From: Nissolia schottii
Taxonomy: Eukaryota; Streptophyta; Magnoliopsida; Fabales; Fabaceae
DNA: 64,000 bases
Reading direction: 5' to 3'
NCBI GenBank assembly: GCA_003254905.1
Contig: QANU01074831.1
Location: forward strand, 49,562-113,561
Part shown: positions 1 to 12,185 of the stretch, one piece after another
How the letters are laid out: every line of letters starts with the position of its first letter
How positions within the stretch are numbered: the stretch's first letter is position 1
The notes under the pieces: model-generated
Told to the model about the DNA's origin: nothing
What the model saw: the letters and a program-made list of their open reading frames with translations, nothing else
The model's database searches: none
Made by a program: the position numbers and the translations under genes

Positions 1-3000
1 CTTGTTGATGTCTTCTTCTTCATCAGCGTGCAGCATTGCATCAATTACGTTTCCACGCTTCAGTTCCCTCAGGGTAAGACAACCATTTCCGGATCTATTA
101 ATGTAATAATATATTCTGTATATTACAGTTTCAGCTGGGCATTGGAAAGACAAGAAGTTAAGAATATTGCACCCAAGACAAAATGGAAAAAGTGTTATGA
201 CAAAAACCAAGAGCAATTTATGCAGAGATTTCTACAATAAACTTTAATATTAGTCCACCCAAAACTAAGATACATTGAGTGCAACCCTTTTCATCAAAAT
301 ATATCTACTACTTTATACATAGTAATTTCAAAATGGTAATTATCACCAAAATAGGAAATGTGAAAATATAGCGAAAGAAATACATGGATTCTCATCACAT
401 AACTTGTATATATTAGCTAGTAAGTAATTCATTGAAAAGCTATTGTTAAGGAAAGGACCTGTCGCAAAAAGTGGGCTGCTGATGTGGGAGAAAAGAACAT
501 GTTTAGATATCAAATACACATAGAATAATGTCAAGGTAAGCCATTCAAGAGGACACAGATTTTTAAGGGAAGGAGAGGAAAATGTTATTTGGCCAACCAC
601 ATTGATTATTACAATAAGCATCTGTGCAGCAGCAGCTAATGCCCACAGCTTTCAATTGACGGAATAGCTAGTTCTAATTTATTGGGAAAATCAGATTGGA
701 TAATCAGGAAAGCACCTTATAGAGTACTGAAATAAAAAAACTCTGCCAAAAAAAAAACTCTATAAACATAAGCAAGAATCATCGATCAATCTCAACTTGA
801 ATTCAAAAGCCCATCCAAAATTATGCATTGCAATTTGCAAGCCTTTAGGATCCCCTAGAAACTAGAATGAAGATCATTTTAGTCCAACCAGCTTTCTACT
901 AATAAGATGCATCTTCAAATCCACTCTTACAATTGCTTTGAATCACCTACACACATACCAGTTTTTATTTTTTGAAAAAATCTCACTCTTGAGTACCATT
1001 TATCCCTTATCTCAAAAACTATTTCTTCTTCAGATGAACTTATGCTGCATGTATACATATATATTCTTACACTTACCTAGTTTAATGTCCATAGCAGTTA
1101 GATTCCTCTTTTCTAAACATACAATTAAAGTCTTATTTAGTATCAGCAACTAGGAATATACTGATAACAACAAACAAGCCTTGTCCCACTAGATAGGTTA
1201 AGCTACATGGATCAGACGTCATTGTGCCCTATCGTCAACAAATCTACAGTGAAAACATGGTTATCAAAATCTTGCAATTCACGATTCAAATCTTGCAATC
1301 ATACGATTCGGTACGATTCAACATGCTAGCAATTTGTATCATACAGTGAATCGTTGATAACTATGAATCTTACGATACATGTCCCATTTTAATGCAATGG
1401 TGAAACAATTCATTACATTTTTTTGACTTTTTTCCACCCATTCTCATTAGAGAAATTAAAGAGACAGAAGTTTAAATTGTTAAATGAAATAAACTACAGA
1501 GGTGTTACTAAATACATCAATTTTAACTATTTCATTGCTTAACTTCCATTCTTTTGAAATAGAGATTTCATACATTTACTGGCTCGCTTAGCTTATTAGT
1601 TATACAATTAGTTATTTGACTTTGAAATGCTAGTATAGTTTTGTTGATGTTTTTTACATGAAAAATATTTGTATGTTATCTAATCATTGATCATGAATAC
1701 TATGTTTCATGATACGGTTCAATTCACAATTCGAAAAATAAACTTTCCGAGTTACAATTCAACTCCCAATTTGATAACCACAAGTGAAAACAGTAAAAAA
1801 TCTAAATCTTTTTAAATGGTATTTTCATTAGTTTTTCTTGATCTCCTACTACCTCTGTCTATTGGGCTATCCTGTGACCTACTTTTCTAAGGCTTGGTTT
1901 GGTTACTTTTTGAGAGGGTACTCTTGCTCTCAAAAAGCATAAGTCATGTTTTAGTGTTTGGTAAACAAAAATGTTGGAGAGTTTTTGCTCTTGGTTTGTG
2001 AGAGTCAGAGGTGTTTTTGGGAGCTCTCAAAAGTAGCTTTTCAAAGCTGGTTTATGCTCTCTGAAATGTAAAAAGACTAAATAACCTTAAATTTAAATAA
2101 AAATCCAACTTTATCCATTAAAATCTTGGTTCTCCATTGTCATTCCTTTTATTATTTATGTCTATTCTAGTCATATTATATTTTAGGAACAATTTTATAG
2201 TATATTTACCACACTATTTTGTGGTTGTTGCTTATTGAGAGTCACTTTTATCATATTTTACCAAACAATATCACAGTGACATTTTAAGAGCAATTTTTCG
2301 AAAGCCAAGAGAGTTCAACAACTTTTGAAAAGCATGGTTTTACCAAACCAAGCCTAACTAGGACTTCTACAAGCTCTTTTTAGCAAACTATCTAATGCAA
2401 TCATTATTAATCATATCTTATCTAATGTGTCCACCCATTCAACGCAACATTCTCATCTATATAACATTAAGAGCTTATTTTTTTGTCGGCTTTTTATCAC
2501 GCAACATTCAATCTCACAAAATCCTAAAGGCCTCGTTAGTTATGTCATATAAGGCTTGATAGTATTGGCTAATACTACCAAATCAATTTTTATCGTATGT
2601 TTGGCGTAACATAGCATACTACAGTCTTATTCATTTTAATCCTACTATTCTAACTAGAAGTCTACAAGCTATTTTCAGCAAACTATCTAATGCAATCATT
2701 ATTAATCCTATCTTGTCCAATATGTCCACTCATTCTACGCAACATTTTCATCTATGGAACATTAAGAGCTTATTTTTTTGTTGACTTTTTATCAAGCAAC
2801 ATTCAATGACATACAACATCCTTAGGCTTTGTTTGTTACGTCGTATACGACCTAATAGCATTAGCTACTACTACAAAATCAATTTTTATTATATATTTGG
2901 TGTAACATAGGATAGTACAGCCTTATACAACATTTTTCATTTTTATCCTACCATCATTGTAACAAATCTTAAAACAACAAAATACAAACCATATCTCTCT

Positions 3001-6000
3001 TGAAACTCGGGTGTGCTTTGCAGGAACTCCAGCCCTGGATGAGTTGCTAAAAGCTCACGTAGCACAGGTTTAAAATCATCCTAACATATTAATAGATATT
3101 GTTCCAATATAAGAAAGACTGATGGATAAAATATCAATATCAAAGCAAAAGAAATCAAAAGGGGCCAGTAAAAAAATTCTAGTATTAAAATGGAAATGAA
3201 TAAATGATATATACTTTAATAAATACCAGGTTAAGATTGAAGCTACCTTTTGGAGGAGGAGAATGAAATTAATAAAATGAATTACAGAAGTAAAAATAAA
3301 TAAATAAAATTAAAAATAAAAACTAAAAAATTAAAAATAAAAAAACCTGAGTAAGGTACTTCAGCTGGGGTTGCTTTAAAATAGTGAATATTTGAGTTGC
3401 AATATCCATCGTCAACATGTTGCCATTAATCCAATAATCAATAAATGCTTGGCTATAGGAATATTAAATCAAGGATTTTAGCAAAAGTATTAGGAAATAA
3501 TAATTACATAGCACAAAACCATTCAACATTACTTTCCCTAAATGATAGGGAGAGAGAGTCAAAGAGAGCATGTTTACTATGTTTACTATTTTAATAATCC
3601 ATAAGATCACTTAATAATTCAATCAGCATAACATCTAGTGCCATAAGCTCGAAATTCACATTCACCAAGACAAAAGGGACACTAAGAAACATATTACCCT
3701 ATTAAAATCAAAATTTGCCAAATAGATTTCTTGTTTAGTGACAACCGACAAGAACAATAATAAGCACTTTCTCAGCCAAAAACTTTATAATTTTCTACTG
3801 CATATTATGGATTTCTTCTTCCCTTCACCTTGGCCCCTCATTTTTAATGTTTAGTTCCTCATCTTTTGAGCCTTGGAAAGTGCAGTGAGATATGCATTAT
3901 ACAAGCTATAAATATCATAACAACGATACAAAATCCTTGCTATTGAACAGATGATTCAGAAAATGAAATCTAAGTCTATTTGAAAACTCAATCAGCATTG
4001 AAGACTATGAAAAGTTTGAGAAACTCATAAGATTAAGACAATCTCCATATGATGATGAAAATTAAGCCAAGCAAACTGGCATAACAAATGATGCTGGTAA
4101 CTCCTTCAAACACAAATCTGGTAGTACATTGAGAACTATATTTTTCTATTTTGTTTTTAATAGCTAGAATGGATTGGATAATGTACAAGAAGCAGAGCAC
4201 AAAGCAAATGGTTGGACTTCTAGTTTGATTAGCCAGGGAAAGAAAGTCCAAAAATGCTTTTACAAGAATAATAAAGTAATAATCTGGAGCACAACTGTGA
4301 ATAATCTTTCTGAATGACTCGCAATGATTGTGATGCTACTCTGGCATCTAGACAACAATTACTTAATTATCCAACAGCTCAAACAAGAATCAGCACACAT
4401 GGCACAACAAAATAAATATAATAAGCTGTATCCACAAGAATGAAGCACACACCTTGTCACAACACCAGTTCCGTTGTCAATCTTTCTGAAAAGAGAGGTG
4501 GAAAAAAAAGATGGCAGCTTGCATACTTCCTTAGTAACTGATTTGAATTCTGACATACCAAAGAAACAAGTATAACAGAATACTTAGCAGGTGATTACGA
4601 ATCTTTATGATGTTATAAAATAAATATTACATAAATAACAACTTTTTGACTTTTCAATGAATTTAAAAGAAGCTAATTTTACTAAACTTTAAGTGGAGAC
4701 AGTGTGATTATTTAGAAAATTAAATTGTTAAACTTATTTAAAATCATTTTCCCTTGCAAAGCTATCATCTACTTGTAATGTAATATCTCACCATGCATCT
4801 GCAGGCCATCCAAGTGATCATGGAATAACTGCTCAATTCTAAACAAGCATTGTTCTTTGAGTTCATTTGGAGGTGGAAGTCCATGTTGGAAGTAGAACTG
4901 CCAACATGCAAATATTTATGTTATGAGCATTAACATAGCAAAATCGGCAGAGAAAAAATAAATAATAGACACACTAGCAAACCAGGTACAAAAGAAATAC
5001 ATCAATAAAATATTAACAACAAAACTCAACAAGGGTTCATAATAGGATTAATATATATTACTTGCTACAAGTTCGTAGGGTTTAGGCAAGTATTAGATGT
5101 TTCCATATTTAGCGAGAACGAGGCACAAGTTTTATGACAATCTATAGTTTAAGCTATCCTTTAGGGAATAGATGTATGGATCTACTCAGAGTTCTGCTAA
5201 TGGTTTTTTTATATTTTGACGGAAGCAAAGCTCAAACCAACCAAAAGAGGAGTAGAGCAAGAGAGTACATCACATCAGAGACAAAAACAAAGGAAATAGG
5301 TGGCAAAAGAATGCAAAGCCAAACAATAAGGGAAAAAACAAGAACTAACAACACCAATAGTGAACCACAAAATAAACCCCACCCCAACCCCTTTAGCATT
5401 GCCATCAAGGTCGAAGAAGAATGCCAAAAACAAACAGCTCACAAGAGACACAAGCTATATCCAAGAACATAAACGTGACATATACTGCTATAGACTAGAA
5501 CAAAAACCAAGATGGGTCATACATATAGCTTCAAGAGACTGAGTTCATGTGATTGATGCAAAGGCAAGGATCACATTTGTCAACCACAACCAAGGTAAGG
5601 AAAGTATGAGTCATACAGATAGTATGTTGTATTGCTCCACTCTTTGATAGTGATCATAACCAATAAAGCTTAAAGGAATGCAGCCGAGGATTAAAAAAAA
5701 GAATACATAAATAAAAAATAAATAACATAAATAATAATAATAATAATAATAATAAAAAATAAATAAATAAATAAAATTATTATCACCACTACTAGGCTCC
5801 AAATCACCGTTATCCTCGACTTCTCACTCTTACCAACACCTCACATGTTCCAAATAATGCTAATGGTTGTCTCTAGAAGTTGTCATTTCATATATGAAAT
5901 AAGATAGGATAACTTGGCCAGCATATTACTTTTCCTTATTGGACGAATTTTGCATTATCTGTTATGGACTTATCGTCCTCTACATGTATTTTCCCTCCCT

Positions 6001-6978
6001 CTTTCTAATAAAAAAATTATAAAAAAGAAAAAGATGTTAACAAAGGGTATCAGATATTCCAAACCTGAGGTATCACTTCTTTAACTGGCTCACCAACAAC
6101 TTTCAAAGGAGAACCTAAGTTAGAAAGGCCAGCTCTCTGTTTCACTATGCGCGGGGAACCAGATGTACTTCTTGGTGAAAGAGGTGGAGCAGTGCCAGCA
6201 GGGAACATGGACGGCAAAGAATTACTCGCAGCATTTGGACTAGAGCAATTTCCAGGGACATTCAAGGGAGCACCTGACTTTGCTTCGTTGAGCAATGATG
6301 TTACCTATCCATTTAGCAATTGAAATGTAAAAACAATATGCCAAATTCACACGTTTTATTATGTAGAGTGTTCAAGGAGAACAACTTGAACATATCACTA
6401 AGCCCAAAAATATAACACAAGACCTGTATAATTGTTTATCAGCATTTCCTATATTTCAAGTATCAGCAGGTGTTACTTATATGGCTAAAAAACCAGGGAC
6501 TTTACCAGAATTGACTGTGGACAAATATAATTATATTTATATAAATGTTAAACCTGAAGTGGAACACCATTCCCTCTAGGCAATATGTCAATTAGTCAAA
6601 CATAGTGCAAAAATGATGCATCTTTCTCACAATCCTTCATTATCCAAAGAATCATTATCCAACAATCACCGGTTTCAATCACGTCGTTCATCATCAATTC
6701 ATCCACGTATATCATAAGAAAAAACAAATCAATGTGACAAAGCAAAAGCAACAAGCTAATAACGAGGCTATTTTAGAAAAAACACAATGCAGCAACATGC
6801 CGATTCGGAAAACCAAAAGGGAGCATACCAATCGATTGCTCTCGGGAAGAGAAAGCCACTGCTCGAAGAGCTTCTCGACGAAATTGAGGTTAGACTTGAG
6901 GGCCAATCCCGAAAGCTCCGGAAGCTGCAACAGCTCAACGTCTAAAGACGCCGCATCGACGGCCACCTCCATGTTCAT
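1..6978 (-). CDS. PP2A regulatory subunit B''-type, 5' part (7 exons, continues off the left edge)
   Basis: Regulatory/targeting subunit of the PP2A trimer, the plant B'' (PR72/PR130-like) group. Exons on the minus strand, high to low: 6978-6829, 6304-6065, 4897-4792, 4549-4453, 3452-3347, 3080-2990 and 134 to beyond base 1. All junctions are GT..AG and phases agree, giving 308 codons in the window. Start: ATG 6978 (M-N-M-E-V), with an in-frame TAG just upstream; ATG 6972 is an alternative. Family blocks read in order: [100 protein letters not shown], and [16 protein letters not shown] in exon 7. The C-terminal EF-hand half lies outside the window. Oddities: the exon 4 segment reads KID-NGTG, seemingly one residue short, and the exon 4/5 junction gives T-S-Q-A-F where relatives have T-R-D-A-F. 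Probably functional. Confidence 0.9.
1256..1782. mobile_element. hAT-like MITE in PP2A B'' intron 6
   Basis: A 527-bp element with inverted ends CATGGTTATCAAA (left) and TGTGGTTATCAAA (right, complemented). It is flanked by a perfect 8-bp target duplication AGTGAAAA (1248-1255 and 1783-1790). It has no coding capacity. The ends match those of the larger element at 25301-26240, so both belong to one family. Confidence 0.75.
1891..2354. mobile_element. PIF/Harbinger (Tourist-like) MITE
   Basis: A 464-bp element with ends GGCTTGGTTTGGTTA and, complemented, GGCTTGGTTTGGTAA. The 3-bp duplication TAA flanks it on both sides (1888-1890 and 2355-2357), the target preferred by PIF/Harbinger elements. 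It sits inside an older LINE-derived repeat whose halves continue on either side. Confidence 0.75.
2358..2960 (-). repeat. Tandem duplication of ~295 bp derived from a LINE 3' region
   Basis: Two head-to-tail copies (about 2358-2650 and 2651-2955) share long blocks such as GCAAACTATCTAATGCAATC and ACATTAAGAGCTTATTTTTT. The sequence resembles the LINE reverse-transcriptase tail at 30540-30790 in the same orientation. About 80 bp of the same repeat lies left of the Harbinger MITE (1810-1890). Not coding now. Confidence 0.55.
5730..5753. repeat. (AAT)n microsatellite in PP2A B'' intron 2
   Basis: About eight uninterrupted AAT units inside a longer A/T-rich stretch (5700-5780) in the intron between exons 2 and 3. 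No other function is visible. Confidence 0.85.
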
Positions 6979-7490
6979 CTAATCAACAAATCCAACACTA
7001 TCCCTATCTCTCATCCACAGAACCAAAAATCACTCACCACACAGATCGATCAAAAACACCAATCCTGTATAACATAAATATAGATGTGTATACAGATATA
7101 TTTTTTTATGTTGAGAATCGTGCGAATTGGATTTCAAATGCCTTTGAATCGAAGAAGCAAATGAACAACTAAGTGATTCTGCATCCGAAACGGAACGGAA
7201 CGAATGCGGTTGAGGACGGTGGTTCAGATTGGGAGCTGCGAGATTCAGTAGGAACCCTAGATCTTTGTGGTGTTAGAAATTGGAATCAATAAATTCGCAG
7301 TGTGTATAATACGGATTTGCGGTGGCGATGATATGAAGAAGGAAAATGAAGGGAAGTGAGAGAAAATGGAATAGTTTGGAGGAAAAATTGTGCAGGGATC
7401 CAAGCGATTTTGGAGGGAGAAGGGAGAATAATTGAGCAGACTGGAAAAATGAAAAAAGAAAAGAAAAAATGAGAGAGGGACTTGTGTTGC

Positions 7491-7497
7491 CTTTATA
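7491..7497 (-). promoter_or_regulatory. Probable TATA box of the PP2A B'' gene
   Basis: The minus strand reads TATAAAG here, about 510 bp upstream of the ATG at 6978. It is followed by a pyrimidine-rich leader, which would put transcription start near 7465. The long leader leaves room for a 5'UTR intron, which I could not place with confidence. Confidence 0.45.
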
Positions 7498-7590
7498 TTG
7501 TTTTTTTTCCTTTTCTTTTTCAATTTTTCCAATTAAAAATTAGAGAAGGAGAGAAAATAGAATTTCGAGACTGAGGGAGAGAAAAATTGA

Positions 7591-7596
7591 CACGTG
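7591..7596. promoter_or_regulatory. G-box CACGTG upstream of the PP2A B'' gene
   Basis: A palindromic CACGTG (context GACACGTGAT) lies about 95 bp upstream of the putative TATA box. This is the core bound by bZIP and bHLH factors. The position fits a proximal promoter; function is inferred from motif and place only. Confidence 0.35.
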
Positions 7597-7944
7597 ATAG
7601 TGGACCATGGAAAAATTCGGCATTCTGAATCCAATTATCAGTCATGGACGCTGTATGTCATTACGTATAGTCAAAAACACCACAATTGAGTGTGTGTGTT
7701 TTATTTTTATTATGAGATACTTTATGCAATTTTTCCAACCGAAATAAACTGAGTAATCAAATAGTCATTTTTTATTTGGAATAAACAAGTAATATTTATA
7801 ATGTCTTTCGTGAAGGATTTTGCACGAGGTAATGTAAATAGATTATTAACTTTCATGAGAGACGTTTATTTAAATTATCACATTTTAAGTAATTTTTTAA
7901 CTTTTATTTTAATAAAAATATTCTTAATATAAACATCTCTCTCT

Positions 7945-8111
7945 ATAAGCCACCACAACCTCCACTACCACCACTCCTGCCACCGCCAACATATACCATC
8001 CATCATCATTGTCGTTACCACAACTACCACTACTACCATTACCCACCATTGCTACCACTATCACCACCACCACAACCATCATCATTGTCATCACCACCAC
8101 CAATTTTGCCT
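7945..8111. repeat. CCA/CAT-rich low-complexity block, left half
   Basis: Imperfect ACC/CAT/CAC triplets. The same kind of sequence resumes right of the CACTA element (10539-10800), so the element appears to have landed in one long triplet-rich tract and split it. Confidence 0.6.
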
Positions 8112-10538
8112 CACTACAAAAAAATTCTTATTACCTGCAAATTTTGTTGCAAAATTTTTCTTAAAATGCGCAAGTAATCACGTTTCCTGCTATTTTTCCT
8201 GCGGATTGGAATTCACAGATAATTAGGTGGTAGGTAACTGGTAGTTGTGAATTTCAAAATTCGCAGGTACTTGCAAATTTTTTTTGTAGGAAACTGCAAA
8301 ATTTTGCAAATAATTTCTGTGGCCAATTAGGTGTTTGGGAAGAATTTTGCTACAAATTTTGATACAGATTTTTTTGCATGAAACATTTCATAGGAAAATT
8401 TGTAGGTAAATTTTGCAGCAAATTTTGCAAGTAAGTTCTGCAACAAATTTCACAGATAAAATTTACAACAAATTTTGCAAGTAAATTTTGCAAAAAATTA
8501 CACATGTAAATTTCGCAATAAATTTTACATGCACATGTCGTATCGAAATTCATAGCTTTTTTAATCCCTAGCAAATTTTGCAAGTAACGCAACAAAAATT
8601 TTGCAAATAATTCTACAACTATTCAATTAGTTAATATTCAACAACCCAATAAAGAAACATGTCATCCAATGAATAGATTGCTCCATATCACCAACGAACC
8701 ATTAAATAAAAATTTTACTAATTCTTTTCATAAATTAAAAAAGCAATACAAATAGGCTTTGTAACCCTTTTAACTTTTAAAGCTCAATAATGAGTTATTG
8801 GACTCACAACACTCTTTTAAAATGTTTGTTTCCTCTCTTTGTATTGTTTGATGTGGGACTTGTATTGTTATTATTAGGCTCACAACACCTTCTTTTATAA
8901 CTAAAGAGTTGGTTTCTCATCTTTTTGTTGTTTGATGTAGGACTTGCGCAGTTATACTAGTTGTGTTACCATTTATGGTGGAAGATTTAGCAAAAGGAAA
9001 GTTCAAACCGACCTTAAAATTATGCCACAAAATCACTTATATTAAGTGCCAAAAAGTCTCTTAAGAACATAACTAAATATGAAACTCATTGGTAAGCGGT
9101 TTGCAGTATCATTACTCTATAGTATGTTATGAACAAACATCTTTAAGTAACATTCAAAGGTCCAAAGCACAAATCTATCTCTCTAGTTCATCATTCACTT
9201 CACCAATTTTGTTCTATATATTTCATTAACAAAAGCATCCTTCAATAAGTGTAGGCAGACGTGTTTTTTCTTCTTTTATTGTTACTCCCTTCCAACAAAC
9301 TGCTCATATTTGTTTCTTAAACTGCAACACCATACTTATTCCTACACGTTAATCCCTCCTAAACTCAGCATAATCTCCATTGTCACCAATATATATATCA
9401 TCTAATTTGCGTAACAAATTTATGCCTTTTTTTAGTTTTTATTGTTTTTTTAAATTATAATGTACATTACAAGAAAGGGAGTTAAAAAAATGGGGGAAAA
9501 ATAAACTATGACTTAATTAGTTTTGGGGAATGAGTTCTAAAATTTAGGAAAAAATAACAAGACAATAATATGAAAAACAAAAAAGAGACAAATAGTTGAA
9601 TTATAACATAGTTAATATAATTTTTTTACACTCTTAATAAATACAAATAATAATAATGATGATGATGATGATGATGATGATAATGATGATGATGATGATG
9701 GTGTTGGTGGTGGTGGTGGTGAACGCGGTGGTAGTAGTGGTGATGAAAATAGAGATAGTGGTGGCAGTATGGTGTGGTGGCGGCGATGGTGGTAGTGCTC
9801 TACAACAAATAAATTTGCAAGAAAAATTGCATCAAAGTAAATTCGTAGCAAAGAAAATTTGCAGCTAAATTTGCAACAACTAAATTTGTAGCTAAATTTG
9901 CATTAAACTATTCGTTAGAAAATCCGCAGCAAAGCAAACTTGCAGCTAAATTCACAACAAAAAAGTTGGTAGCTAAATCCACAACAAACTATTTGCAAGA
10001 AAATCCGCAACAAAGCAAACTCATTGCTAAATCAACAACAAAGAGAATTTCCAACAAAACTTGTCGCAAACTAGTTTGTAAGAAAATCTACAATAAAATA
10101 AATTTGCAAGAAAATTCGCAACAAAATTATTTCGTAGCAAAATCAGCAACAAAGTAAGTTGCAAAAAAATTCATAGCAAAATTCGTACAGAACAAAAGTA
10201 CTCACATCTAAATCCACAAGTAAGTTCACATATACTATTTCCTGTGGATTTAGCTACGAAAACAATGTTGATTGAACCTTTTGACATTTTTTTCTCAAGC
10301 TCCCTACAAAATTATTTTCGGATTTTTTATTTGCGAAATAACTTGCAACAAAATTGACGACTAAATATTGTTCGCCTTTTGGAGAAAAACTTGCAAATTT
10401 TGCTATCAATTTTGCAATTCATAGCAAAATGTTCGTTGTCTTGTTCAAAACAAAAATTTGCAGCAGAATTCAGAGGTATTACTTATGAAAAAAATTCACA
10501 ACAAATTTTCACAAGTAATTCATAGCTTTTTAGTAGTG
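8112..10538. mobile_element. Non-autonomous CACTA (En/Spm-type) element
   Basis: A 2.43-kb element beginning CACTACAAAAAAA and ending TTTTTAGTAGTG, the CACTA signature at both ends. The flanking 3-bp sites are CCT and CTT, so the target duplication is imperfect. Subterminal regions hold dozens of variants of TTTTGCAACAAATTT in both orientations, as expected of transposase-binding subterminal repeats. No transposase frame is left. The middle (9650-9800) holds GAT and GGT triplet arrays. Confidence 0.75.
9655..9722. repeat. (GAT)n/(GGT)n microsatellite inside the CACTA element
   Basis: A GAT run with one TAAT interruption passes into GGT repeats. The poly-Met reading frame across it is an artefact of the repeat. 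Confidence 0.9.
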
Positions 10539-10800
10539 CTTTCACCATATGTTGTTGTCGTCGCCGCCGCTACCATCTCTACTACCACTATCATAATTGT
10601 CGCCACAGTTACCACATCCATCACTGATACCCCTACCATAACTCACCTCCACTACCATGATCATTGCCACCGCCACCACAACCCCTTATTTCTATCACTA
10701 CAGTCGTCACCACCACCACCACCACCACCACCACCACTATTACCATACCCATTACCACCATTGTTATTGTCACATTTACCACCATCATCACCGCAACACA
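10539..10800. repeat. CCA/CAT-rich block, right half, with pure (CAC)n at 10707-10737
   Basis: Continuation of the triplet-rich tract seen at 7945-8111. It gives long low-complexity frames (His- or Pro-rich) that are not genes. Confidence 0.7.
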
Positions 10801-11807
10801 CCAAATAATTTTTATTATTTTTATTTTATTGTTATTATGGTAATTTTTATTTATTTAATTTATTATTATATTATTTTATTTATCACTTACAAGACATTAT
10901 GGTAAAATACATTTATTACGTAACAGTCTTTTTAATGTATCAAACGTAGTACTGTAAATTGTCAATTACATTATATATGCATACCAAACATTGTAATATA
11001 ACATTATCAGTAATTTAAAAATGGTAATTTTTTTAATAAATAATCTAAATATCGGTAATTTTGATAAACAATGTGTCAAACGCCCTCTAAGTATATTTGA
11101 CGGGTTGATATAATGTCTAAGGAGTGCAATTTCTATCTTAATCTTAATATACATTCAAATTTATGCTTAGCGTATAAAGATCAATCACGATGAGAAGTAA
11201 TGGAGAAGAGAGTGTTAGCCAGCAACGTAGCAAATTTTCCTGACACATGATTATTGAAGTAATAGATATTCATTCTCTTTAATTAATGGTTTTGAATTTA
11301 AGATTTGAGTATGAAAAATTAAATTAGCGTTGCCCCCGCTTCATATTGAGTTAATGGAGAGGCTTTCGCTCAAATGAGCCTAACATATATTCCAATCATG
11401 CAATTCGACAGATATATTCAAATCATGCAATTCGAGTCTAGTCTATTAGTAACCTATATATGCTTTTCATTAAGCTCTAACTTGACCCTATTTCTAAGTC
11501 TAGTGCGATCATGTTGAAGTCTCCTAACAAACTACTTGGCTTCATTCAACCCTAGAGTTATTGGATATCTCAAACTGTAGACAAATCTTTTTTATTGAAC
11601 TAATAAATCTAATCTAGAAATTACTCTAGTTATAATCAATATGAATTAAATACACATATATATAGAAATTGTAGTTAAGAAGGATTAGTGTGTAATTAAA
11701 TGCTATTAGGGTTTATGATTTATTAAGTGTGTAATTAAATTCCTTACTTAGTGTAAAAATAAGACATCTCTAAAACCTAATAGATTATTCACTTAAAAAA
11801 TATTATT
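10801..11807. other. AT-rich intergenic DNA without recognisable genes
   Basis: No frame with protein similarity, no clear inverted repeats and no tRNA-like structure seen. Confidence 0.5.
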
Positions 11808-12141
11808 GATAATCCTGCTATTTATACACCTAAAATATTGACACATCTGTACACCCACATAGAGAAACAAACATATCAAAGCAAAAAAACAAATATTATA
11901 AAACAGAGAAATGAACATTATAAAACAAGCACGTTCGTGCACACACAAAACATATAAACAACCATTATCAAACACATAAACAAACAATTACTAAGCACAT
12001 GTGTGTCCGTGCATGCATAAATGCTCGATGACAATGTTTGCTTATTTGTTTTGTAATGTTTGTTTTTCTATTTTATAATGTTTGTTTCTCTGTGTGGGTG
12101 TAAACAAATGTCAATTTTTTAGATGTACAAACAGTATTCTT
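11808..12141. mobile_element. Foldback-type MITE (near-complete inverted repeat)
   Basis: The two arms pair over roughly 70 bp each; for example ACACCCACATAGAGAAACAA on the left matches the complement of the right arm TTGTTTCTCTGTGTGGGTGT almost exactly. ATATTATT flanks both sides (11800-11807 and 12142-12149) and may be an 8-bp target duplication, though it is AT-rich. No coding potential. Confidence 0.55.
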
Positions 12142-12185
12142 ATATTATTAATAGCACATAGATATATTTTTTATTTTTTTAAGAG

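Noticed and set aside
9656..9868. Poly-Met/Val frame
   Set aside because: Translation of a (GAT)n/(GGT)n microsatellite.
10458..10905. His/Pro-rich overlapping frames
   Set aside because: Translation of the CCA/CAT tract; no family similarity and shifts frame freely.
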